The translations under genes and the position numbers were made by a program. From assembly GCA_037367405.1 (NCBI GenBank), contig JAZKJV010010531.1, positions 1 through 64,000 of the forward strand: a DNA stretch of 64,000 nt. The letters are read 5' to 3'. The notes beneath the pieces were generated by a model. That model was given only the letters and a program-made list of their open reading frames with translations. It had not been told where the DNA came from and did not search any database. This document shows positions 12,741-21,332 of this stretch, one piece after another (position 1 is the first letter of the stretch; each line of letters starts with the position of its first letter). The stretch comes from Ottelia alismoides (taxonomy: Eukaryota > Streptophyta > Magnoliopsida > Alismatales > Hydrocharitaceae).

Positions 12741-13230
12741 TTGTTAGGTTCAAGTCCAAATGGACCCGTTGACAACCACCTAAAATGCTTAAGCTCAAGT
12801 TGTCAAGTAGTAATCCCCACCACTAATAAACCACACCCACACTTCGTGAGTTTTAGGTATGGCACTATGTTTTGGGGTTGGGGTGTTACAACCTCCCCCA
12901 CTTATTTGCAACGTCCTCGTTGCGACATGTCCCATCACTTATTCTCCAACCTCTTTGTAGGGGCGGCTCCACCTCTCGGGTAGCCCTTTCCACTATCAGA
13001 GAGAATTTGGCTCTGATACCATTTGTAACGTCCCGGGCTTAGGTCCCCGGTCCGTTATCGAGGAAAACTGACACTGACAACTTGTTGGGTTCAGACCCAA
13101 TTGGACCCATTGACAACCACCCAAAATGCTTAAGCTCAAGTTGTCAAGTAATAATCCCCACCACTTATAAACCACACCCACACTTTTTGAGTTTTAGGTA
13201 TGGCACTATGTTTGGGGTTGGGGTGTTACA
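12741..13230 (-). mobile_element. TRIM (miniature LTR retrotransposon), minus orientation
   Basis: Two LTR copies flank a 133-bp internal segment. The 5' LTR (13024-13230 read on minus, 207 bp) starts TGTAACACCCC and ends GGGACGTTACA. The 3' LTR is cut to about 150 bp (12741-12890). On the minus strand the primer site TGGTATCAGAGCC (13009-13021) lies two bases after the 5' LTR and the purine tract TGGGGGAGGT (12891-12900) directly abuts the 3' LTR. No coding capacity. It lies only about 50 bp past the stop of the NLR pseudogene. A solo LTR of the same family lies at 35584-35791. Confidence 0.88.
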
Positions 13231-13280
13231 GAATACCTTTGCAAGTAAGGACAGAGGCAATGGCTTCATGTGCTTCCTCC

Positions 13281-15168
13281 CTAGGGAAATATGTCTACAT
13301 ATTCGATATGCTGCACCTTGTCCCAATCTTCACCCTCCGGTCCTAGAATCCTCGTATGCAGGTGCCACTTCCCATACCGCAGCTTGAATTCTTTGAGGGT
13401 GCCGATGCTCCACAAACCATCTGGTAGCTCTTCCAGCTGCTGACAATGGCTAATGTCCAACTCCCCGAGTAGAGGCAGACTCCATTCCTCCAGTTCCCAT
13501 ACCTTGATATCCAAACGATCTAGGTGCAAGGCATGCAATTCAGGGAACGAATACGATCTGAAAGACATCTTCTCCTCAATGAATGATACTTGAACAAGTC
13601 TCAGCAGACGCAAGTGCTTCAGATTCCCCAGCAAATCTAAGATACGTCTGTGGTTGATCTTAGTTTCAGCCAAAATTACCTCCGCAAGGTTTTGAAGAAA
13701 ACGCTCGAGTTGGAGCTGTGGGGACTTAACAAGGAGGCCGTCTAACTCCAAGGAACGAAGATAAAACGAAGATAACTTGGATCAAGCAACGTTTGACAAG
13801 TTCCTCCAGATATTCCTCTGCCGTTTCTTCCAAGGACTTGTCATCGTCCTCCTCTATGAAACCTTCTGCTATCCACAGTCGCTGCAAGAGTTTGGCAGAG
13901 GCCTTGCAATCGTGTGAGATTGACGCAAGATACATGAAGCACCACCTCAGACGGATAGGAAGATCAATGTAACTCAATGCTAATATGTCCAAGCATCGTT
14001 TTCCATCTTGTTCCCATTTAATCTCTTCCGCCACTTTTGACCACTCCTTAGGAGTCTTTTCTTTTCTGGAGAGGAGATCACCCACCACGATTATAGCAAG
14101 AGGAATGCCACCACAATGTTTCACAATCTGCTCTCGAAGACCTGCGAGTTCTTTGGTGCAGAATTGCTCGGGATTCTCTTCATTTGGGAAGACTTTTTTG
14201 GTGAAGAGAACTCGGCTCGCTTCTTCGCCAAGAGCTGATAACTCGTGAGGCAACAAGCTTGGATTCGCCCATCGCGCTACTCCCTTTTTACGTGTGGTAA
14301 TGATCACCCGACTTCCATTGTCCGGGTCCAGCAAGATGTTATTCAGCATATCCATTAATACTTGAGAATGCCATACATCATCCAGGACAATCAGGTATTT
14401 CCTAGACCGCATGAATTCACGGAGATTCTTGGCTCGGCACTTGTTCATCGATCTGGGAAAGCTTCAAGATTTCCCCGGCAATCCTCCGTAGCAGATCAGG
14501 GATGCTGTAGTTAGGGGATACATCAAGCCAGGCAGTGAAATCAAAGCTTGATCGGAGATTATTATAGACCTTCTTGGCGAGAGTTGTTTTACCAATGCCA
14601 CCCATCCCCACAATGGAGACAACAGACCTGCTGCTTCCTCCACGACCGAGTAGTTCGGTCACCACATTGACGTGGTCGTCCAAGCCCACTACTTCTCTGT
14701 CTTCAACATCGGGTGCCGACATCAGCCTCCTATATTCCAGCAGCTCTTCAGTCCGGTCGACGGTGCCTAACGCGGTCCTTGTGTCGGGGTATGGATGCCA
14801 AGGGTCGCCAACGACCTGGACAACTTGGCAACACTCTCCCTCAGTTGCGTGAGTTTCATACTAAGGTTAGGTCGAGAAGTGAAGCCGGAAAGGAAGGATT
14901 TGCGTGTAGCATCACCAGCGTGGAGAGACCAGTTGTCGACGACGTCCTCGGCGTGGAAAGCTAGTTTCCTTACTTCGTCGATCCATTTGGTGGGGCCGCC
15001 ATCCTGGATGTTCATGGGAGCAACGTGCTCGAGGAAGGCCATCATCTGCAGCTCTCTCTGCACCCATTCCAGATCTTCTCGGGCGTTGCCAAGGAGAGTG
15101 GCCTCCTTGGTGATGAGGTCTCGGAGCTTCTTCACAACGTAGGATAAGATGTCGCCGGTAGGATCCAT
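13281..15168 (-). pseudogene. CC-NBS-LRR (NLR) resistance-gene pseudogene, frameshifted and internally deleted
   Basis: Intact NLRs are intracellular immune receptors with an N-terminal coiled coil, an ATP-binding NB-ARC switch and C-terminal leucine-rich repeats. The frame starts at MDPTGDIL (about 15168) with an Rx-type coiled coil including an EDVID-like motif, HAEDVVDNW. After a frame change near 14770 comes the P-loop GMGGIGKTT (about 14583-14612). After a second change near 14430 come kinase-2 LIVLDDVW, RNBS-B GSRVIITTR, CGGIPLAI and CFMYLAS. After RCLIQV a third change near 13750 leads straight into distal LRR sequence ending at a TAG (13281). The MHD motif and most LRRs, normally several hundred residues, are missing. 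The three breaks and the deletion argue against function. No intron signals explain the shifts. Confidence 0.9.
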
Positions 15169-15439
15169 TGTCCGGCGGTGCGAAGACCACAACCGAGACG
15201 ATTTGTGAAGAAGGGGGAGCGTTGGATGCTTTCGTAGAAAATATTAAAAAGAAGATATTTGGGATATCCTTTCACAGCCACTCATAGAAAAGGATTAGAA
15301 GATGATAAAGAGAGGACTGGTGGAAAGGACGACGACTGCGAGTCAACTTAGTTCTAATGGATGGTCAAGATGACTCTCAATCTATATCACCTGGTGCCTT
15401 CGTGAGATGTGCGGTTGAGATTTTCTCAAATAGTTCTTT

Positions 15440-16225
15440 TTCCCTGTGTGACCCGGCCAATGGGCCGGGGGCACGCTCGCCCAGCCCGTTCATGGGCCGG
15501 GCTTGGGCAAGAGATTTCGGGAATGGACCGGCCCGGTCTGCTCTTTGGCCTGCCCGTCAATTGGGCGGGCCGTAGGCATGTGCCATAAAACTCGGCCCGG
15601 CCTGGCCCGTACATATAAAAATATATATTTAAAAACTATATTTTAGTACATTTAGGGCCTGTTCATTTGGAGAATGGGCCCTGGAATAAGGGGCCTATTC
15701 TTCTTCCGACACGGTTTCCCATGGTACGATTATTCCTCCTTATTCCATTTTATTTCTTTCTTATTCCTATCATTATCCCACCTTACCTACCTTTATTTCA
15801 CGTTATTCTCCTTATTCCTATGCTCCAGCCGAACAAAGAATAGACCCTTATTCTCCTTATTCCCCATCCTTATTCCTGCTTATTCCCGAACTGAACGTGC
15901 CCTTAATATAATATACTTCAAGTTTTTATTTTACATTATCAATATTACATCTTATTTTATAGTTTACATGCAAAGTAACACACATTATGGTTATTTGAAT
16001 TTAGAAAGATTAGATGATGCTAAAAAAACTTAATTATCTTCATAAATTTGATTAAAAAATTAATAAAAAAATACTTCACATTCGGCCCATGGACCGGCCC
16101 GGCCCGACCCAGACCTGGGCTGGGCTTGGGCCTTGAAGTATGGCCCGTGGACCGGGCTGGGCCTTGAACAAGGGCTTTTAAAACTTCAGTCTGGTTGGCC
16201 CGACCCGACCCGGACTTTGGCCAGG
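15440..16225. repeat. GGCCC-rich dispersed repeat with a nested MITE
   Basis: Both edges (15449-15610 and 16083-16220) are crowded with GGCCCGGCC, GGGCCGG and CCCGACCC blocks in opposite orientation, enclosing AT-rich DNA. This fits the ends of a plant hAT-type element with GGCCC-rich subterminal repeats. The exact ends and TSD are not resolved. A separate Tourist-like MITE sits inside at 15655-15902. Another GGCCC-rich piece occurs at 16860-17030. Confidence 0.55.
15655..15902 (+). mobile_element. Tourist-like MITE (PIF/Harbinger), copy 1
   Basis: The 248-bp element has inverted ends GGGCCTGTTCATTTGG and, on minus, GGGCACGTTCAGTTCGG, flanked by TTA on both sides (15652-15654 and 15903-15905). 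It shares an inverted copy with 53734-53985. Its open frame gives a Phe/Leu/Ser-rich peptide that recurs at 53.8 kb simply because the DNA is repeated. Confidence 0.85.
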
Positions 16226-17108
16226 TCTAGTCGTTCTATATTTTTGTTCTTCGAAATGAACTTGTGAATTGCTCCAAAGTTTATTTTTAAAATTTTACTA
16301 TTATATTTGAAATGGGATTATCAACAAATGCGAAATAGAAAGAAGTAAACACCGATATTTTCACTTGAAAGGGTTATTTTTACTTTTGGAAAAATATTAC
16401 AATGTATATTTAAAAAGGGATTTTTACCTCTATAACCCTGCATATTTTCAATATTACGTACATAACCTTTCATAATTGTGAATTACATCTAGAACCTTTA
16501 ATAGTGCTTAACTATTTAGTTAATCATACAAAGGGTGGAGCATTGAACCTCATAACTTTGTTGCATCACCTGATTTGGGCAGCTTGCTACCTTTTTTGAT
16601 CATCTGAAATGTGATGTTTTTTTTTAAATACATACCTCTATCGAGTCTTTTCCAAGAGTTGGTTGTATACAAATTTGTATCACTTTTTATCAGGAGAGAT
16701 ATCAACTCGGTTGGTCTAAGATCTCCGTTGACTATATCTCAAGATTAACTGAACGATGACTTTGTTATGGATCGTGGAGATCTAGGGTTTTTGACAATTG
16801 TGAAGTTTAAAAATCCATCTAAATTAGGAAAGAAAATATCATACTGAATTTCATTTGAATATCAACGTGGGCTGGCCCGCTATAAGCCCAGCTTAAAGAC
16901 TCATGGGCCGGACCCATGCTTAGGCTTATTTTTTTGCAAATAAACCAGGCCCAAGCCCGATCCGTATGCCCACCACAATAAACAGGCTCGAGTTGTTCCA
17001 TACTGGACTCAACCTAACCCAGCCCAATGACCAACCGTGCGTCAAACTAGACCTTTTTTGGGTTGTAACAAAGCATTACATGAGTGGGCAATGTACTACA
17101 TGGAATTC
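16226..17108. other. Noncoding stretch with a MULE-like end and a GGCCC-rich fragment
   Basis: At 16409 GGGATTTTTACCTCTATAAC resembles the start of the family A Mutator-like TIR, but no partner end was found. At 16860-17030 a GGCCC-rich block (GGGCTGGCCC, GGGCCGGACC) resembles the repeat at 15.4 kb. No gene is supported. Confidence 0.45.
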
Positions 17109-17194
17109 TTCGGATGCGTGATGGACGGCCCACGGCCCTGATAGGGGGCCACTACCCCTGACCCCCTATCAGGGACGTCCATCACGCATCCGAA
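17109..17194. repeat. Long near-perfect hairpin
   Basis: The left arm has TTCGGATGCGTGATGGACG (17109-17127) and CCCTGATAGGGGG (17136-17148). The right arm has CCCCCTATCAGGG (17162-17174) and CGTCCATCACGCATCCGAA (17176-17194). Both blocks pair without mismatch; only an 8-base insert in the left arm and one base in the right are unpaired, with a 13-base loop. It may be a small MITE or a hairpin RNA source. Confidence 0.8.
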
Positions 17195-17520
17195 GGACCT
17201 CCTATATTACAACAGGGGAAATCACTGTAGAGGATCCGCGTCCGCAACTAAGTGCCCAACGATAGTCCATGCAAATATATGATGACAATGTTATCGATAA
17301 CGATGACATGAAAATTAGTAGCACCATTACGTGCTCTAATACTACGTGAAAGAATGTCATGTTGTTCCTTCCTTCGTCTACAGAGAGAACGAGTGAGGGA
17401 AAGTAATGGTTCAGAGTGAGGGCTTCCAAGGCTCGGATCGTGAGATGATTTCTCGTCCTCCCACTGGGATGTATTGTATGGGCATGCGACGCCTTACGTT
17501 GTCTGTCTTCGCATTTTAGG

Positions 17521-17858
17521 CAAGGCCGTCCCTGAGGGTAGTTTAAGAGTACAATGACCTAGGATCCAACAATTTTAGCGGCCTATTTTTACATGTTCTT
17601 TAACCTTTAGTTTAGGAAAAAATATTATTTGTTCTATTGAACTCTTATAGAATCGAATTTTTGGTGAAAGAACTCACCAAAAATGAGCCCTTATAAAATC
17701 AAATTTTCGATGAAACAACTAATCAAAAAATGGATCCTTATGGAATCGAAGGTAAATAACTCAATGTGAAGCTCAAAATTTGATGGGATTCCAAAAATTG
17801 CTAAGGGTCCATATTTTTTCTTTTTCTTAGGGTCCATAAAATGTCAGGAACAACACTG
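17521..17858. mobile_element. hAT-type MITE with perfect 8-bp TSD
   Basis: The 338-bp element starts CAAGGCCGTCCCTGAGG and on minus starts CAGTGTTGTTCCTGACA. It is flanked by ATTTTAGG at 17513-17520 and 17859-17866. An 8-bp duplication with short CA(G)-starting inverted ends fits the hAT superfamily. It is AT-rich and noncoding. Confidence 0.82.
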
Positions 17859-17866
17859 ATTTTAGG

Positions 17867-18456
17867 ATGATGAGTTGTGTTCTCCCTTGAGATCCGACCT
17901 TCACGCAACTATTGGTGGCAGTTGCATGCCCATGAGGTCGTGCTCGAATCCAAACCGATCAATGGAATGCATGGGTGTTTGGGAGGAATAGATGTAGATA
18001 CGTGCAATCAATCACTGGAATCAAACAACGAAGGCACACAATATAACGGTGGTAGTCATTTCTCATTAAAATAAAAGAAGAAAAATCACTAAGAAGAAGA
18101 ACACATAGGACTCTCTCTATCTCTGACTCTCATCCTCTCTTCTCTTCTTCTCTCTTTTCGATTCTGATCTAAAACCCTATCCCTGTAAGGACTTTAATGG
18201 AATACAACTCTAAATGAGAGAGTCCAGTTCCTTTGGGGTCTATATCCTAATAAACTCCTAATAATGTGGGGAGGGAGAGAGGAGCAATGCGATAGTGGAG
18301 GCCGGAATCTAGTTTATGTAGACATAATATTGTGGGAAAAGTAAAAGATAAACCTCAGTCCTCATTATTCCTTCCTTGTACCTCATCTAAATGAAGTTTG
18401 TTGTTTGAGTAGAGAAAGTGGTGGCACATTAGTTGACGATAGGTGTTATAATTCAG
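17867..18456. other. Intergenic stretch, no gene supported
   Basis: A CT-rich run (about 18100-18160, CTCTCTCTATCTCTGACTC and similar) is followed by AAAACCCTATCC. It could be a 5' leader or LTR fragment, but no paired boundary or coding frame was found. Confidence 0.4.
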
Positions 18457-18543
18457 GGATCCATCCGATGAGAATTGGACGACCCTCATCGGATGGTCAT
18501 ATCTAGCCCTCTACGAGGATCGTTCGATCCCCATCGGATGGAT
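18457..18543. repeat. Inverted repeat cluster built on CATCCGATG/CATCGGATG
   Basis: ATCCATCCGATGAG (18460 onward), CTCATCGGATGG and CCCCATCGGATGGAT appear in alternating orientation, so the outer and inner copies can pair in two ways. GGATCC blocks and CATTACAACAGAGGATCC follow, similar to ends near 17,205-17,230. It is probably a foldback-type MITE remnant. Confidence 0.6.
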
Positions 18544-20485
18544 ACATGCGTTACAACACCTGTGGCATTACAACAGAGGATCCCCTATTCCTACTGTAGA
18601 GAGGATCCCCTATTTTTTATTTTATTTTTGCATTGTTGTTTCCAAAATCCAATCTTGTATATTGAATTTGACACCATTAATATAAAATAGCAAATAAGTC
18701 CAGATTCGAGTGAAATTTGGAGGATAAGTAGAGTATTAACGTAAGATTCAATCTATAAGGTTAGATTTCAACCCACCGTTGACTACCTCATCCACATACA
18801 TCCATTTCTCAGCATCATCTCTTCATTCCCTGATCATCTCAGATCAGATCTGAGCAATTCGATCTAATCCCCCACTCCTCCGTGGATCGATCATCCATCA
18901 TCATTCCGTATCTCTGTTACTTTTGGACCGAGGATTTGCCTCGAGTCGTGGGAATTATTGCAGGAACATAACCTCAGTCGTAGACCCTCGAGCTTGAGAC
19001 AGAGCATCATCAAAACACCTAAGATGAAAATCGCGTACATCGTAGCAGCTCAAGACTCATCCGATCTCCACCACACTGAGCTTTTGATCTCCACGTTGAG
19101 TACCTGATCGAAGAGATAATCAGTTGAAGACGTCTACTCATCTAGAGATCTACCTGTCTAGCTGCTCGAGAAGGAAGAACCATCGTGATAATCGCCTTGG
19201 AACAAATCATTGTTTCGCTCCGATTTGAACAATAGCTTGAGACCTCACGATCACTTGGGTACGAATCTTAATCGACAAATTATTACTCGATTCCTCGCCT
19301 GCAGATCTGGACAAAGCACACGTCGAACAGTCGATCGAGACCTGCCACCGCCTTGAGAGCCGCTGCGAATTGTTGTTCCTCATCGAAACCGTAGTCTACG
19401 AAATCATCTGGAGCACGAAAGAACAAGAGGACTTCTCCGATTCAAAACGCCGCCGCATGGAATAATTTGGGGAGGAACACAGGTACAACGAACAGAGAAA
19501 ATTGTACTCGTTCTATTTTACACTGATTTTCTTCTCTAGTGGTCGTGAGAGGTGAGCGACTACTGTATTATCTCTTGTATCTTCTCCTTCACATGCATCT
19601 ATTGTGGTGGTCAATGCACATCCACTTCTGATGTTTGATCTCCGACAACTGGTGTCTAGGCCAAAGGGAATACATGTTCGTCACCCAACAATAGAATATG
19701 TAAATATGTCCAGATCATTAGTGTATTGTTAATTAATATTTTGACATATATAATCTATAATGGATAGATATATGGCTATAAATATCACGTGCGAGTCATT
19801 TGAATATATATAAATTTAAGCTAATTTGTGCAATATTTATAAAATTATCCGTAGATGATAAGCATCCATTTTATATCCATATTATCTTCAAAGATGCGGT
19901 ACTAATTAATATATTGGGATGGACACCTATGCGTGTGTTTCCTCTTTTTTTGGTTTAAAAAAATGCAGTACTAAATTTTTCATAACAATATACATCCTCT
20001 TCAATATTTTTTATTTTAAAATAGAGAAGAATAATGTAACACTTATACCCTTTGTATTTAACTATTTGTATCATTTTGAATAAACAAGGGTAGATGAAAC
20101 ATCTAATTGAGTATCCAACGAGTATACTACGTCCCCTGGGACTTGCGTCTCTGCTACTGCATACCCCCGCTATTGTCCAACATTAGTTTTTTTTATAGAT
20201 CGAATGTGATAAAATAGTAGATACGACTTGGTATTTCCAATTAAGATTCGTGAGTTAAAATCAAAATACACTGGTCATGCTCGGTACCCGTTACTGGGGT
20301 ATTTTCCACACCCCATTCGTGATAGGAGTTATCTTTTGATTATACGTGTAAATTTACAGAATAGTATTGCGACATGCACAAATGCAGAATATACAATTAG
20401 TAATATCAAAAGAAGAGAGCAGATCCAAATGCAGAATATACAATTAGTAATATCAAAAGAAGAGAGCGGATCTTCTGCAGGAATG
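18544..20485. other. Stretch with no supported gene
   Basis: Between 18,800 and 19,500 the DNA has moderate GC and gene-like texture. An ATG-less open frame on plus, 19241-19465, encodes a mixed-composition peptide ending SDSKRRRME before a TAA. It could be a relic exon, but I do not recognise it. From 19,700 to 20,470 the DNA is AT-rich and featureless apart from a short direct repeat near 20380-20465 (GCAGAATATACAATTAGTAA twice). Confidence 0.35.
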
Positions 20486-20595
20486 CAGAGGTCTGCTGTA
20501 AAGTCTCACCAAGCCCGAGCTGCTCGATCGTCGTGTGCACCGTTGGATCCTGATTGAGCAGCTCAGACTTGGTGAGACTTTACAGCAGACCTCTG
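20486..20595. repeat. Foldback element (copy 2), interrupted at its edge by an LTR
   Basis: Arms of 44 bp at 20486-20529 and 20552-20595 are inverted copies (CAGAGGTCTGCTGTAAAGTC and its complement) with a 22-bp loop. The last five bases CTCTG double as the target duplication of the solo LTR that follows. Related to copies at 251 and 12660. Confidence 0.8.
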
Positions 20596-20820
20596 TGTTG
20601 TGAATCGCGGAAGTAAACAAACACAAACACGATCAAACAAGCAAGACACAAACACAACGATTTACAAGGTTCACCCGTAAATGGGCTACGTCTTTGGGCG
20701 GCGGCGATCGGTTTCACTATATGGAGAAAAATGTAATACATAGGGTACTGAGAAGGTACATATATAGGATGAGAAAACATGATCTGAATGATGATGCGAT
20801 ATCTGGTGACCCTAGGGTCC

Positions 20821-20828
20821 TTTTTATA
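20821..20828 (-). promoter_or_regulatory. Putative TATA box of the solo LTR
   Basis: Minus-strand TATAAAAA lies between the 60-bp array (U3 side) and the U5-like end. Position and sequence fit an LTR promoter; activity is inferred. Confidence 0.55.
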
Positions 20829-20864
20829 CTGCAACAGAAGAATACCATCTGTATCCAGCAATCC

Positions 20865-21104
20865 ATCCAAACATCTCTCAACCAATCAGAAGGAATGATA
20901 CGGATCAGACATTTCAGCAATCCTGACCCAACAGCTCTCAACCAATCAGAAGACAGGACACATATCAGACATGTCAGCAATCTTGACCCAACAACTCCAA
21001 GTCAATCCGAAGGCAAGACACAGATCAGACATGTCAGCAATCTTGACCCAACAGCTCTCAACCAATCAGAAGCCAGAACATGGATCAGCCACATCAGCAA
21101 CGCA
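20865..21104 (-). repeat. Four tandem 60-bp repeats in the solo LTR
   Basis: Units start at 20865, 20925, 20985 and 21045. Each carries AACCAATCAGAAG-like, GATCAGACATGTCAGCAAT and GACCCAACA blocks, with point differences between units. Because 60 is divisible by 3, a false protein with a 20-residue period appears on the plus strand. In LTR orientation the array lies upstream of the TATA box, the place of U3 enhancers. Confidence 0.9.
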
Positions 21105-21332
21105 ACAAGTGGTTAGGATTCAAGTCATATCAACACTCTGGGTTATCCGCTCTACCAAAAGAATGGCAGCACATCTACCACCCATGCATGTGCAGTCTGC
21201 ATGTACAGGCAATTAGATTATTGCCAATATCTATGGCTCCCTCACATATTTTAAAGGTTGTTTCCTAAAGCAGTTAGAGATATATTATGTGCTTAAATTT
21301 GCAAGAAAATACTGGACCGATTACAAATACGT

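Larger units (their letters stand above)
20596..21135 (-). mobile_element. Solo LTR, copia-type, with perfect TSD
   Basis: Read on minus, the 540-bp LTR starts TGTTGATATGACTTG and ends GATTCACAACA, with inverted ends TGTTG/CAACA. CTCTG flanks it on both sides (20591-20595 and 21136-21140). No internal region is present, so it is a solo LTR left by recombination. On minus a TATAAAAA box lies at 20821-20828, downstream of a four-copy 60-bp array. The U5-like part near 20600-20700 has the T/G-rich style of plant copia LTRs. Confidence 0.88.

Noticed and set aside
15674..16033. Hydrophobic Phe/Leu/Ser-rich frame matching another at 53.7-54.2 kb
   Set aside because: The similarity is nucleotide-level sharing of a Tourist-like MITE, not a protein family; no membrane protein is claimed.
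20694..21116. A 140-residue frame with a 20-residue repeat
   Set aside because: It is the 60-bp LTR array read in frame; it spans LTR promoter sequence on the other strand.
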